A DNA stretch of 57,258 nt from Nitrosomicrobium frigidum (SeqCode). GTDB taxonomy: Archaea; Thermoproteota; Nitrososphaeria; Nitrososphaerales; Nitrososphaeraceae. The stretch's first letter is position 1. Each line of letters opens with the position of its first letter. Positions 48,840 to 57,200 of the stretch are shown in pieces. The DNA lies in contig JAHEZK010000006.1 in NCBI GenBank assembly GCA_023251115.1, forward strand, positions 1 to 57,258. Reading direction: 5' to 3'. A program made the position numbers and the translations under genes. The notes beneath the pieces were generated by a model that saw only the letters and a program-made list of their open reading frames with translations, was not told where the DNA came from and did not search any database.

Positions 48840-48895
48840 CTGGTAGAAGGCAGTGTTTCTTGTTCATAAATGAAACACCTTCAGCCTTCTACCAG
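48840..48895. repeat. Long imperfect hairpin, 12-bp outer stem and 7-bp inner stem
   Basis: Arms CTGGTAGAAGGC (48840-48851) and GCCTTCTACCAG (48884-48895) match perfectly. Inside, GTGTTTC (48853-48859) pairs with GAAACAC (48872-48878). Total 56 bases. It could be a small RNA, a miniature repeat, or the 3' structure of a transcript. No reading frame covers it. Confidence 0.6.
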
Positions 48896-49044
48896 TTTCC
48901 GGTCATAATCTTTGGTTAAAATGGAACATTCAAAAAAAAAGTCTGCGCTCCTGTGACACAAACTGACGTATCTGAAATGGTATCAAGTACATTCCATACC
49001 AAATTTCACTCCTGGATTCAAATATGCCACACTGCTTGATATAA

Positions 49045-50418
49045 TCAATCTACTATTATCCGGTTGGTGAACTCATTTGCTATATTGGTTGTCATAGTCT
49101 TAATGACATCTTTTTCTTCTTTAAAGTTAGCAAGACACCACATAGCTTTGACCAGTGCAGTTTCTGAAGTTGTATTAAATAAAGGAATTACCCCTAGATT
49201 CAAAAGATCCCTTCCGGTATCATAGACCGTAAGTGCAGTTCTACCCCAAATACATTGAGACGTCATGAATACAAAGATCCCTCTCTTTACGGCATTTTTA
49301 ATTTGAGAAAAACATTCTTTGCTTACATGACCTAACCCAGTCCCTTCAATAATTATGGCTTTATGCCCACTTTCAAGGCAATAATCAATCATCCTACAGT
49401 CAAAACCAGGATGGAATTTTAATAATGAGACCTTGTTTTCAAATTTAGGTTTAACAATCATATTTTCAACATTATTGTGCCTTTCTTGAAATTTTAAATC
49501 CGCATATTGCCTTGAAATTTCAATTTGACCATTATGGACTAATGAGAAGGGTAATACGTCAATCGAACGAAAAGCGTCTCGCCTACTTGTGTGATTTTTT
49601 CTAACTCGGGTGCCTATATGACAGGCAATTATGTCATCTGATACTGTATAATGCATAGCAACAAAAACACCCGAAAATTTAGATTTAGTTGCAAAAGTGC
49701 ACGCACCGATTAAATTTAAAGATGCATCAGATGAAGGCCTGTCTGACGATCTTTGGGCTCCCACCAATACTACTGGAACAGGTAAGTTTTGAAGTGCAAA
49801 GCTCAGTGCAGCAGACGTGTAGTGCATGGTGTCCGTACCATGTGATACAATAACCCCATCATATTTTCCTGATGATATTTTGTCAGCCACCTTTGTTGCA
49901 ATAACGGACCAATGTTCAGGTTTGATATTCTCGCTATATTCGGTCAAAACAACCTCTGGGTCTATATTTGCTATCCTCTCCAGTTCAGGAATTGAATCGT
50001 TTAATTCTTTTGCAGTGAGAGCCGCCATTACTCCGCCTGTCCTGTAATCAATCTTACTAGAAATAGTTCCGCCTGTACTTAACAACGATAGATGAGATGA
50101 TAGTGTATTTGAAAAATCTTGAACGGGATCTTGACCAGAGATAAATCCACCAAATTTATAGTCAGTACCATGATTAATGGTTGTCTCCAGTTTTTCAGTT
50201 ATTTTTTTAATATTCTTAATTTTCCCTACATTGATACCAATATTATATCCATTTTTTAATTTCAGAACCAAATGATTCTTATCTGCATATTCATACCTTG
50301 GAATCAAAATACCAAGATGCGTTGCATCTTGGGTCTCTATGATTACTGAGTCACCAAATTTCACACCTGATGTCTTGAATAGTTCATCCAATTTACTATA
50401 ATTATCATCAACGGTCAA
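49045..50418 (-). CDS. gatD: Glutamyl-tRNA(Gln) amidotransferase subunit D
   Basis: With GatE it converts Glu-tRNA(Gln) to Gln-tRNA(Gln). N-terminal beta-barrel domain (about 20-95), then the asparaginase-like core: LLSTGGTISSKIDYRTGG (catalytic Thr), YDGVIVSHGTDTMHYTSAAL (second active Thr, HGTDT) and VLVGAQRSSDRPSSDASLN. 457 residues is normal. GatE is not in this window. Confidence 0.93.
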   Translation of the reverse strand: MTVDDNYSKLDELFKTSGVKFGDSVIIETQDATHLGILIPRYEYADKNHLVLKLKNGYNIGINVGKIKNIKKITEKLETTINHGTDYKFGGFISGQDPVQDFSNTLSSHLSLLSTGGTISSKIDYRTGGVMAALTAKELNDSIPELERIANIDPEVVLTEYSENIKPEHWSVIATKVADKISSGKYDGVIVSHGTDTMHYTSAALSFALQNLPVPVVLVGAQRSSDRPSSDASLNLIGACTFATKSKFSGVFVAMHYTVSDDIIACHIGTRVRKNHTSRRDAFRSIDVLPFSLVHNGQIEISRQYADLKFQERHNNVENMIVKPKFENKVSLLKFHPGFDCRMIDYCLESGHKAIIIEGTGLGHVSKECFSQIKNAVKRGIFVFMTSQCIWGRTALTVYDTGRDLLNLGVIPLFNTTSETALVKAMWCLANFKEEKDVIKTMTTNIANEFTNRIIVD

Positions 50419-50762
50419 TATTAGTACTATTTTATATTAAATTCATATTATTAATAAATTGTCTTGTTCTTGAATGCATGAGAATTCACGCGGTAATTGC
50501 GCTGTTTAATAAATGACATGTTGGTAACATTATGATGATAGATGGACTAGATGTTTGCTAATACTCTTGTGATAAAAACTATCGTTGTGATGTATTTATT
50601 TCAGGTAACATATTTCATTCGAATGGGTTGATCTTAACTCAGAGTTGCGTCTGTTGAACGTCGTTAAATATACCTATGATACTAATTGTCGGCATTTAAG
50701 AAAGTAAAGTAACTGTCATAAATAACTAAATTTACTGAATCATGAAAAAATAGATTATTGGG
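50419..50762. other. Spacer between gatD and the RAM-domain gene
   Basis: Nothing recognised: no frame over 60 codons, no tRNA. ATGATGA at about 50531 could be a box C of a C/D RNA, but no matching box D is near, so I do not claim one. Confidence 0.35.
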
Positions 50763-50993
50763 TTATTCCATTACAATCATAGTTAATGTAGACTTTACAC
50801 CATTCAATTTTCGAAGTTTCCAAGTAATCGTCTCTTTCACTTTTTCCATCGTTTGTGACTCAACTTGAGCTACTATATCGTAAACTCCATAAACCTGATA
50901 AATTTCTTTGACACCATCAATACTCTTCAACTCGCTTACTATCGAATCTTCGCTACCTAATTCAGCATTCATTAGAACAAATGCCTTTGGCAT
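50763..50993 (-). CDS. Stand-alone RAM-domain protein (76 aa)
   Basis: Sequence AFVLMNAELGSEDSIVSELK then VYGVYDIVAQVESQTMEKVK and LNGVKSTLTMIVME has the Lrp/AsnC ligand-domain layout without any DNA-binding part. It is a paralogue of 2816-3070. It may form mixed oligomers with that protein or with full-length Lrp regulators. Confidence 0.8.
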   Translation of the reverse strand: MPKAFVLMNAELGSEDSIVSELKSIDGVKEIYQVYGVYDIVAQVESQTMEKVKETITWKLRKLNGVKSTLTMIVME

Positions 50994-51121
50994 AACAAGA
51001 TGGATGTAAATGCGATATAAAAAGATGATGTAGTTGCATCGCTATACTGATAACTTGTAAAATAAAGATATACAAAAATTTGCGTCTTATTCTGAAAAAG
51101 TAACTTGGCGCGCCCAAAAGG

Positions 51122-52429
51122 TCAAGGTTCAAGCCTAGCCATTGTTCTTGGAAAGAGTACACATTCTTTAATATCCTCTAGATTGGCCAGCCATCTGACT
51201 AATCGTTCAATACCAATACCAAAGCCTCCATGAGGCACGGATCCATATCTTCTAAGGTCTAGGTACCATGAATATGAATTCATGTCGAGTCCCTCACTCA
51301 TAATCCTAGATTTCAATAGGTCAATATTGTCCTCTCTCATCCCACCACTACTCACTTCGCCAAATCCGTCAGGCAATAGTAAATCGGTAGTTAGAGCAAT
51401 TCCTTGTTCTTCTGGGTCCTCCTTCACATAAAACGGTTTGACTTTGAGTGGATATCCATACACGAATACAGGATTGATTCGATCCTTAGTCAGTATTTTT
51501 TCGGAATCTATATTCAAATCATCCCCCCATTCTATTTTTCTCAATAGCTCTCCTTCTTGAATCTTGATGTCTTTTGAACGGAGATCGTTAATTGCCTGAT
51601 TATAACTCAATTTATCAAACGGCTCTGTGATTTTATTTAAAGCTTGTATATCTCGATTCAAAAATTCCAACTCCTCTCTCCTTTCTCTTGTTAAATTCCG
51701 AACCAAATACACAAGTAATTTTTCCTGTATGCTGAATAGATCAGTCATAGATATCCAAGGAGCTTCTGCCTCTAAATGCAAATATTCTGCAAGATGTCTA
51801 AGTGTCCTTGATTTCTCAGCCCTGAATGAGGGACCTATCGTCCAGACTGGACCCAATGAGAAAATCAAGGCTTCTAGATATAATTGCGCACTTTGAGACA
51901 AAAATGCTTCGTCTTTAAAGTACTTGACGGGAAATAGAGTTGAACCACCTTCCACTGCACTCTTGACTAAAGTAGGTGCTGTGACTTCCATCCAGTCATT
52001 TTCTATAAACCAATTACGTACTACTCCAAGAATTGTTGCTCTTACTTTTGCTATCGTAATCATTTTTCTTGTACGCAGAGTCAAGTGTCTATAATCCAAT
52101 AACAGTTCTGTGCTTTGATATTCTCTAATTGGAAAGTCATTATTGGCTATACTATAAATCTTGACGTCATTTCCTCTTATCTCGTAGCCACCTTCTTTTG
52201 CTCTTTCGTCTTTGAATAGGATCCCTTGAATTTCTAACGAAGACTCTATCGTGAGATCTGGTACCCTTGCACTTGGAAGGACACATTGAATTATTCCTCC
52301 TCGTTCGTCTCTGATTATTATGAATGACTTGTCTTTTTGTTTACGCAATCTGTACACCCATCCCCTAACTCTGATTTCTTTACCAAGGAATTCATCATTC
52401 TTGATTTCACTAATCCTATGATACTTCAA
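51122..52429 (-). CDS. asnS: Asparaginyl-tRNA synthetase
   Basis: Class IIb synthetase. N-terminal OB fold (GKEIRVRGWVYRLRKQKDKS). Motif 2: FRAEKSRTLRHLAEYLHLEA; motif 3: GGFGIGIERLVRWLANLEDI. YLDLRRYGSVPHGG near the end and LFPVKYFKDEAFLSQSAQLY are typical of archaeal AsnRS rather than AspRS. 435 residues. It implies direct Asn-tRNA formation, while glutamine uses the GatD route. An AspRS alternative is less likely. Confidence 0.85.
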   Translation of the reverse strand: MKYHRISEIKNDEFLGKEIRVRGWVYRLRKQKDKSFIIIRDERGGIIQCVLPSARVPDLTIESSLEIQGILFKDERAKEGGYEIRGNDVKIYSIANNDFPIREYQSTELLLDYRHLTLRTRKMITIAKVRATILGVVRNWFIENDWMEVTAPTLVKSAVEGGSTLFPVKYFKDEAFLSQSAQLYLEALIFSLGPVWTIGPSFRAEKSRTLRHLAEYLHLEAEAPWISMTDLFSIQEKLLVYLVRNLTRERREELEFLNRDIQALNKITEPFDKLSYNQAINDLRSKDIKIQEGELLRKIEWGDDLNIDSEKILTKDRINPVFVYGYPLKVKPFYVKEDPEEQGIALTTDLLLPDGFGEVSSGGMREDNIDLLKSRIMSEGLDMNSYSWYLDLRRYGSVPHGGFGIGIERLVRWLANLEDIKECVLFPRTMARLEP

Positions 52430-52551
52430 TTGTGTATTTACGACGCGAACGATCTTTATAATGATATTGTACCGTCTTTTTAGGGGTCAATACAATTTTT
52501 AATTAGCATTAAAAATGAATTTATAGAATAAAAATAGTCTACTTCTCACTA

Positions 52552-52890
52552 ATGGAATATAAAGTATGTAAGAGCGAAGAACTTCCGAATAATTCCATGA
52601 AGGCAATACTGATTCAAGGTAATATGATTCTTGTATGCAGATCCAATGATCGCCTATTTGCACTTGATAATTCATGTCCTCATAGAGGAGCTTCTCTTTC
52701 AAAAAGTGACATGAAAGGAACAAAGATAATATGCTATATGCATGATTTTGAATATGATCTTGTTAGTGGAAAATTATTACACATCCCAGGCAAGTGGCAG
52801 AATCAAAACCCTAATTGGACTAAATCTGGAGATTTGTTACTCTTTCCAGTATCTGAAAAGGATGGGGAAATCTATATAGAATTGTCCTGA
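52552..52890 (+). CDS. Rieske-type [2Fe-2S] protein
   Basis: 112 residues. Rieske motifs C42-P-H44-RG (CPHRGASLS) and C61-x-x-H64 (CYMHDFEYD), spaced as in ferredoxin-type Rieske proteins such as the small subunits of oxygenases. No membrane anchor, so likely a soluble electron carrier. It is monocistronic, divergent from asnS. The partner is unknown. Confidence 0.88.
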   Translation: MEYKVCKSEELPNNSMKAILIQGNMILVCRSNDRLFALDNSCPHRGASLSKSDMKGTKIICYMHDFEYDLVSGKLLHIPGKWQNQNPNWTKSGDLLLFPVSEKDGEIYIELS

Positions 52891-52989
52891 TATTTACTGA
52901 CAAAATATACGCTTTTTCCGGGAGAATTTACATACAATTCAATTACTTGATAAATATTGATGATATCATTCGCAGTAATTGTAAAGAGG

Positions 52990-53742
52990 CTAATCCTGTA
53001 CTCTTGGAGCTAAATAGAAATGAATTCTTCCTACATTTGCGACTCTAAATTCTAACCTCAATGGCATTTTTGTAGAATATTCCAGTACCAGGGATCCTCC
53101 AGAGGCGCTTATGGCTTTGGTAATTTTTGACAAGTAGTCCAGACTGTATGTGGCCTTACTCTTCTCCTTAACCTGTAGTTCTTCAAGGCCTTCGCTGCCA
53201 GATTCTATAACAATGTCAGCTTCTCCATAGTCGCTTTTGCCAGAAAAGATAATTTTCTTTTCATCAGACTCTATTGAAATATATTCTGATACCACTTCGA
53301 TATCGGAGAGTATTTTATCAAATGACGCAGGGGTTAGTATTATCTTCGAATTGAAATTTAATTTTGGTAGGGGGGTGGAACCTCCAGTACTTTCTATCAA
53401 TCGCATTTTATATTCTCTTCTATACCCATCTAAAATTTTGATGCGAAGCATACTGTTCTCTTCCACAGAAACTTCAACCGCATCCTTTTTCTCTGCTCTT
53501 TTCATCAATTTTGAAAATTCATCTATTCTAACTCCGAATTTCAGTGCCGAGTCACACTCATAACCATCGAAAGCCGAATTTGGCCAGCTAATATCAATTA
53601 ACGCAACGTGAGAAGGATCCATTCCTCTAAATGACAAACCTTCGACGGTTGCTTCAAAGGTAGCCTCATCAACTAAAGTAGAAATTGCTGAAGTTACAGC
53701 TTTCCATTCATCAGGTGTTTTTGTCTTTGCTAAAAATACCAA
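52990..53742 (-). CDS. pcn: DNA polymerase sliding clamp PCNA
   Basis: Processivity clamp. Sequence opens FLAKTKTPDEWKAVTSAIST and contains the family's GLSFRGMDPSHVALIDISWP (about 36-55), with the interdomain and C-terminal LEYSTKMPLRLEFRVAN. 250 residues, TTG start. It belongs to the conserved PCNA-TFS-RpoL neighbourhood, though 175 bases separate it from tfs. Confidence 0.95.
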   Translation of the reverse strand: MVFLAKTKTPDEWKAVTSAISTLVDEATFEATVEGLSFRGMDPSHVALIDISWPNSAFDGYECDSALKFGVRIDEFSKLMKRAEKKDAVEVSVEENSMLRIKILDGYRREYKMRLIESTGGSTPLPKLNFNSKIILTPASFDKILSDIEVVSEYISIESDEKKIIFSGKSDYGEADIVIESGSEGLEELQVKEKSKATYSLDYLSKITKAISASGGSLVLEYSTKMPLRLEFRVANVGRIHFYLAPRVQD

Positions 53743-53917
53743 CTATATCAATCAAGAGGCAGATTCAAAACATTTTAAACATTCCTATTTTTTGGAAAAT
53801 CATTAGAATTAAGGTTTAATAAATATACAGAAATTAACAGAACAAAATCATGCATTTAATAACAAATATATAATAATTTTGTTGGTTGACGTCTAAAAAA
53901 ATATTCAGAATATACTC

Positions 53918-54235
53918 TTACGCGTAATTTCGCCAGGTATGGCTACATTGCGTACATCTATAAAATTGAGTAGTAGCTTCATCTGCCGATCTTGTTTGTA
54001 GCATCCACCAGTACGCTAAGTTGTTTCCACATTTGGGACAATCAATACTAGTGGTTGGGAGGGCACTAAGACTTTTTTCAGACTCAACTATCTTAAGACT
54101 AGCTCCACTTTGTTCTATTAAGGAAATTGATTTGATTTCGTTTTTCGCTTCTGTGAAACCACACTTTGGACAAATTAATATATTCTCCTCTATTCGTGGT
54201 TTCATCCTACTTTCGCAATTTGGACAAAACTTCAA
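53918..54235 (-). CDS. tfs: Transcription cleavage factor TFS
   Basis: Two zinc ribbons: N-terminal CPNCESRMK...CPKCGF and C-terminal CPKCGNNLAYW...YRCTQCSHTWR, with the catalytic acidic pair in RSADEATTQFY. Rescues backtracked RNA polymerase. 105 residues. It overlaps rpoL by 4 bases. Confidence 0.92.
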   Translation of the reverse strand: MKFCPNCESRMKPRIEENILICPKCGFTEAKNEIKSISLIEQSGASLKIVESEKSLSALPTTSIDCPKCGNNLAYWWMLQTRSADEATTQFYRCTQCSHTWRNYA

Positions 54236-54528
54236 GTAGGACCAGCACTCTTTTCATTGGTTACTGCTGAATTAATCATGTCTTTAATTTTGAGCGCATT
54301 ATCAGAAGAAGATTGTAATGCCTTGTGCAAAACATCCAGAGGTTTGGATTTTTTAGTCACAATTCTGAAACTAAAGTCCTCTTTTAGCTGATGTTTCAAT
54401 ACAACACCCGCAAATTCTACTTCTTTTTCGTTCAAAAGTTCATGCTGTACTATGTAGAGAATTGAGATATCTTCGCTTACATTCAAATTGATTTCATTAG
54501 ATTTATAATTTTCTAACTCCGCCTGCAT
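54232..54528 (-). CDS. rpoL: RNA polymerase subunit RpoL (Rpb11)
   Basis: 98 residues. LYIVQHELLNEKEVEFAGVV and HQLKEDFSFRIVTKKSKPLD carry the Rpb11/RpoL dimerisation fold. The tail ends KSAGPT. It overlaps tfs, a common archaeal arrangement. Confidence 0.88.
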   Translation of the reverse strand: MQAELENYKSNEINLNVSEDISILYIVQHELLNEKEVEFAGVVLKHQLKEDFSFRIVTKKSKPLDVLHKALQSSSDNALKIKDMINSAVTNEKSAGPT

Positions 54529-54551
54529 TATACAGACAACTACTTATTGAA

Positions 54552-54561
54552 GATATAAATT
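54552..54561 (+). promoter_or_regulatory. TATA box of the 54581 gene
   Basis: GATATAAATT, about 25 bases before the TTG start, fits a leaderless transcript. Confidence 0.45.
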
Positions 54562-54580
54562 ATACCATCTGCGAGGCTTA

Positions 54581-55090
54581 TTGCAGACAAGCTCTATTTC
54601 GAATATTAAAATTGGTTCGTCTCATGATAGCATAAGATCCAATGAGATTTTGACCTTAAGTTTAAGTTTCAATATAGGTGGCTTGATAAGGGAAAATTTT
54701 TCTCAAAAAAATTGGGAAAGAGCTTATGACAAACACGATAATGGGTTTAGACTTACAATATCTCTAGATCTTAAGGTAGGTCGAAATACTGTTGATAAGG
54801 CAAAATTTGTGAGAAAAGCAGCCTTATTCTGGACGAGAAATCCCAAACTGTCATACAGAGTGTGGGTCTCTGTTATTAAGGATGAAACGCCTCATTACCC
54901 GTTGACAATTGAAGAGGCAAAGTCTCTATTATTTGATGTGACTAAAACTATGGACCTTGATAGTAATAAGTTGAAAGAGGGCGAGAATGAGATCCGTGTC
55001 TCTATCAAAGTTTCCTGGGGGAAGCATCTGTATACAGACCCATTTGAGCTGCACGGAGAAACTAAGGTTGTAAAAGTTAACAAAACATAA
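54581..55090 (+). CDS. Hypothetical beta-rich protein (169 aa)
   Basis: TTG start. The sequence alternates strands (ILTLSLSFNIGGLIRENFSQ; FRLTISLDLKVGRNTVDKAK; SYRVWVSVIKDETPHYPLTI), with a short helix (EEAKSLLFDVTKTMD). No known motif. No signal peptide. It lies between the RNA polymerase genes and a small ORF. I cannot name the family; it looks like a real protein by codon pattern and promoter. Confidence 0.65.
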   Translation: MQTSSISNIKIGSSHDSIRSNEILTLSLSFNIGGLIRENFSQKNWERAYDKHDNGFRLTISLDLKVGRNTVDKAKFVRKAALFWTRNPKLSYRVWVSVIKDETPHYPLTIEEAKSLLFDVTKTMDLDSNKLKEGENEIRVSIKVSWGKHLYTDPFELHGETKVVKVNKT

Positions 55091-55152
55091 AACTCATCCT
55101 TATGCCATTTTTCGTCTTAATATAAATATAGTCAATTGTGATGAATGACATA

Positions 55153-55299
55153 ATGGCAAAGTTTGATGGTATCAAAGGACAAGAATTACTCGATGTAGAA
55201 GAACAAAAGGACGAGATTACATTAATCTTTAAAGACAATAGGTATTTGTTCATCAAAATAGAAAATGGCAAATTGGTCTCTGATTCAGTACCAGAATAG
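55153..55299 (+). CDS. Small protein (48 aa), probably leaderless
   Basis: MAKFDGIKGQELLDVEEQKD then EITLIFKDNRYLFIKIENGK, ending in DSVPE. It has alternating acidic and hydrophobic residues, as expected of a compact beta-hairpin domain. A TATA box (about 55117-55128) lies 25-36 bases before ATG 55153; ATG 55141 and GTG 55138 are possible earlier starts. It precedes the uracil-DNA glycosylase by 59 bases on the same strand. The function is unknown. Confidence 0.55.
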   Translation: MAKFDGIKGQELLDVEEQKDEITLIFKDNRYLFIKIENGKLVSDSVPE

Positions 55300-55358
55300 A
55301 TTGATAACGAAGCAGCCTCATATTATCAAGAATAGTTTAGAAAACGCAATACCGATAG

Positions 55359-56030
55359 ATGTACTATTTGGTTACCCTCGATAGTATAAATAAAGATATT
55401 ATAAACTGCACTCTTTGCAACAGGTTAGTAAAATACACACAATTAGTTGGTAAGAATAAAGTAAAACGATTTTCAAATCAAGTATACTGGTCTAAACCTG
55501 TTACTGGATTTGGAGACCCGAATGCAAAAGTACTGATAATTGGTCTAGCGCCAGCGGCTCACGGCGCCAACAGGACTGGCAGGTTGTTTACTGGAGATCA
55601 TTCGGGACAGTGGCTAATTAGAGCGCTCTATGAAATGGGATTTTCAAATATGCCTACTAGTACATCTTCTGATGATGGGTTGAATCTCAATAATGTTTTC
55701 ATAACTTCTTGTATAAGATGTGCACCTCCATTAAACAAGCCACTCCCTTCAGAACTAATTAATTGCTCAAAGTTTCTGAAGAGTGAGATTGAATTGTTTA
55801 AAAGGATAAAAATTGTAATAACTTTGGGATCCATAGCATTTCGGACATATTGCAAGATAAACGATTTAAAGAAATTAAAATTCTATCATTTGGCTAATTA
55901 CCAAATAAATGACAAACGTCTAATAGTATCATATCATCCCAGTCGGCAGAACACCAATACGCAAAGATTAACATGGGAAATGTGGATACAAGTTTTCAAA
56001 CTCGTCAAGTCAATACTAGATAATAACTAA
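55359..56030 (+). CDS. Uracil-DNA glycosylase, family 5 (UDGb)
   Basis: Iron-sulfur glycosylase removing uracil and other deaminated bases. Motif A is GLAPAAHGANRTGRLF, with the family-5 pattern; the C-terminal motif is VSYHPSRQNT. Four cysteines for the 4Fe-4S cluster are C17 and C20 (CTLC) and the SCIRC pair. 223 residues. It is followed by a 160-base spacer. Confidence 0.9.
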   Translation: MYYLVTLDSINKDIINCTLCNRLVKYTQLVGKNKVKRFSNQVYWSKPVTGFGDPNAKVLIIGLAPAAHGANRTGRLFTGDHSGQWLIRALYEMGFSNMPTSTSSDDGLNLNNVFITSCIRCAPPLNKPLPSELINCSKFLKSEIELFKRIKIVITLGSIAFRTYCKINDLKKLKFYHLANYQINDKRLIVSYHPSRQNTNTQRLTWEMWIQVFKLVKSILDNN

Positions 56031-56191
56031 ATTCTAATCGAAATTGCAAGATTGAATCGATAATCATGGTCATTTCGTTTTCAATGCGGATTTTATTAAT
56101 TATATTACAAATAAGATAAATATTTCATTTATGAGTGCAGGAATTAGAATTTCTGCAAACCATTAATAGACAGTATTTCTCTTAAAAAGTT
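56031..56191. promoter_or_regulatory. Upstream region of the repeat protein gene
   Basis: AT-rich region. A TATA-like TTATATTAC lies at about 56099-56107, about 85 bases before the ATG 56192, so the transcript would have a leader of roughly 55-60 bases. No operator is obvious. Confidence 0.3.
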
Positions 56192-57115
56192 ATGATTGGT
56201 AAAGGATATTTGTCAATACTGTTCATGATGACCACTATTGTTGTGCTTTCAAATTTCATTGCAAATGCACAGACCGTTCCATCCAGCCCTACGATTCCAT
56301 CAAATACAACGAACTTGATAAGCGATGTAGCTAATGCGACAGGAGCGGCAATGAACGCCACAGCTAATGCAACAAGTGAAGCAATGAGTGGACTTACAAA
56401 TGCTACTGCTGCAACAGGAACCGCGATGGAAGCCACAGCTAATGTAACAGGCGAGGCAGTGAGTGGACTCACAAATGCTACTGAGAATGCAACTGGAACA
56501 GCAATGGACAGCGCAAAGGATATTCTCAGCTCAGCTGCAAACACTACAGCCAATGCTACAGAAGAAGCAATGAGCGCTATAACTAATGCAACGGAAAATG
56601 CAACGGGAACAGCCATGGACACTGCTAAGAATATTCTAAGCTCAGCTGCAAACACTACAGCCAATGCTACAGGAGAATTAATGACCAAAGCCAACAACGT
56701 ACTAAGTTTGGCTTCAGACGCCGCATCTAATGCCACACAAACAGCAATGAACAAAACAATGAATATTCTATCTAATGTAAGCAATAATGTAACCAACGCA
56801 GGATTAAACACTTCAAGTAACCTGACAGAGCCAATAAATGAGGAGGCTAATGAGTTGATTAATGCAGCTTCAAACGCATCTACTAATGTAACTAACGCTA
56901 CAGAAACAACAATAAATCAGGCAGAAAACATTGTTAATACTGCTGAGAACGCCACCGATAACGCAACACAATCAACAATAAATCAGGCAGAAAACATTGT
57001 TAATACTGCTGAGAACGCAACAGCTAATGCAACACAAACAGCTAGCAATCAGACCGGTAATCCAGTTCTGGATGCCTTAAGGAACATATTTAGCGGTATC
57101 ATAGAAAATAAGTAA
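56192..57115 (+). CDS. Secreted repeat protein rich in N-glycosylation sequons
   Basis: 307 residues. Signal peptide (about 1-27, ending SNFIANAQT), then a long Asn/Ala/Thr-rich region with repeated NAT/NTT/NVT. I count about 28 N-x-S/T sequons. The pattern is helix-forming with an irregular 11-residue rhythm (NATENATGTAMDSAKDI), similar to LEA-type or coiled surface proteins. The gene contains near-identical DNA repeats (see repeats). It ends in a short segment LRNIFSGIIENK that is not a typical membrane anchor. The function is unknown; a heavily glycosylated surface protein is the likeliest reading. Confidence 0.75.
   Translation: MIGKGYLSILFMMTTIVVLSNFIANAQTVPSSPTIPSNTTNLISDVANATGAAMNATANATSEAMSGLTNATAATGTAMEATANVTGEAVSGLTNATENATGTAMDSAKDILSSAANTTANATEEAMSAITNATENATGTAMDTAKNILSSAANTTANATGELMTKANNVLSLASDAASNATQTAMNKTMNILSNVSNNVTNAGLNTSSNLTEPINEEANELINAASNASTNVTNATETTINQAENIVNTAENATDNATQSTINQAENIVNTAENATANATQTASNQTGNPVLDALRNIFSGIIENK
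56528..56672 (+). repeat. Direct repeat, 34-bp copies at 111-bp spacing
   Basis: Identical 34-base copies start at 56528 and 56639. Each encodes part of the SSAANTTANAT segment of the repeat protein. Confidence 0.65.
56907..57018 (+). repeat. Tandem repeat, 66-bp period with a 46-bp identical core
   Basis: The cores 56907-56952 and 56973-57018 are identical. They encode TINQAENIVNTAENA twice, one 22-residue unit per period. The gene probably grows and shrinks by unequal exchange. Confidence 0.7.
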
Positions 57116-57129
57116 ATTCTTGTCGCATC

Positions 57130-57165
57130 GCTCTGCGGCGAGGCACATTTTTATTTTTGCCACGT
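57130..57165 (+). terminator. T-rich region after the repeat-protein gene
   Basis: Around 57148-57160 the sequence runs ATTTTTATTTTT after a short GC-rich stretch with weak dyad symmetry. It is a plausible archaeal T-rich terminator. Confidence 0.35.
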
Positions 57166-57200
57166 CAGATTTTAGATTTCATTGAACAGAATGTACGGTT

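Noticed and set aside
50525-50600. Possible C/D-box RNA starting at ATGATGA
   Set aside because: No CTGA box D at a suitable distance, and no closing stem.
50962-51162. 66-codon minus-strand frame between the RAM gene and asnS
   Set aside because: Overlaps the true end of asnS and the RAM gene start; product lacks any pattern.
56182-56811. Long antisense frame of 209 codons opposite the repeat protein
   Set aside because: It mirrors the biased repeat codons of the sense gene; the sense frame has a signal peptide and meaningful repeats, while the antisense product is just low-complexity Val/Ala/Leu.
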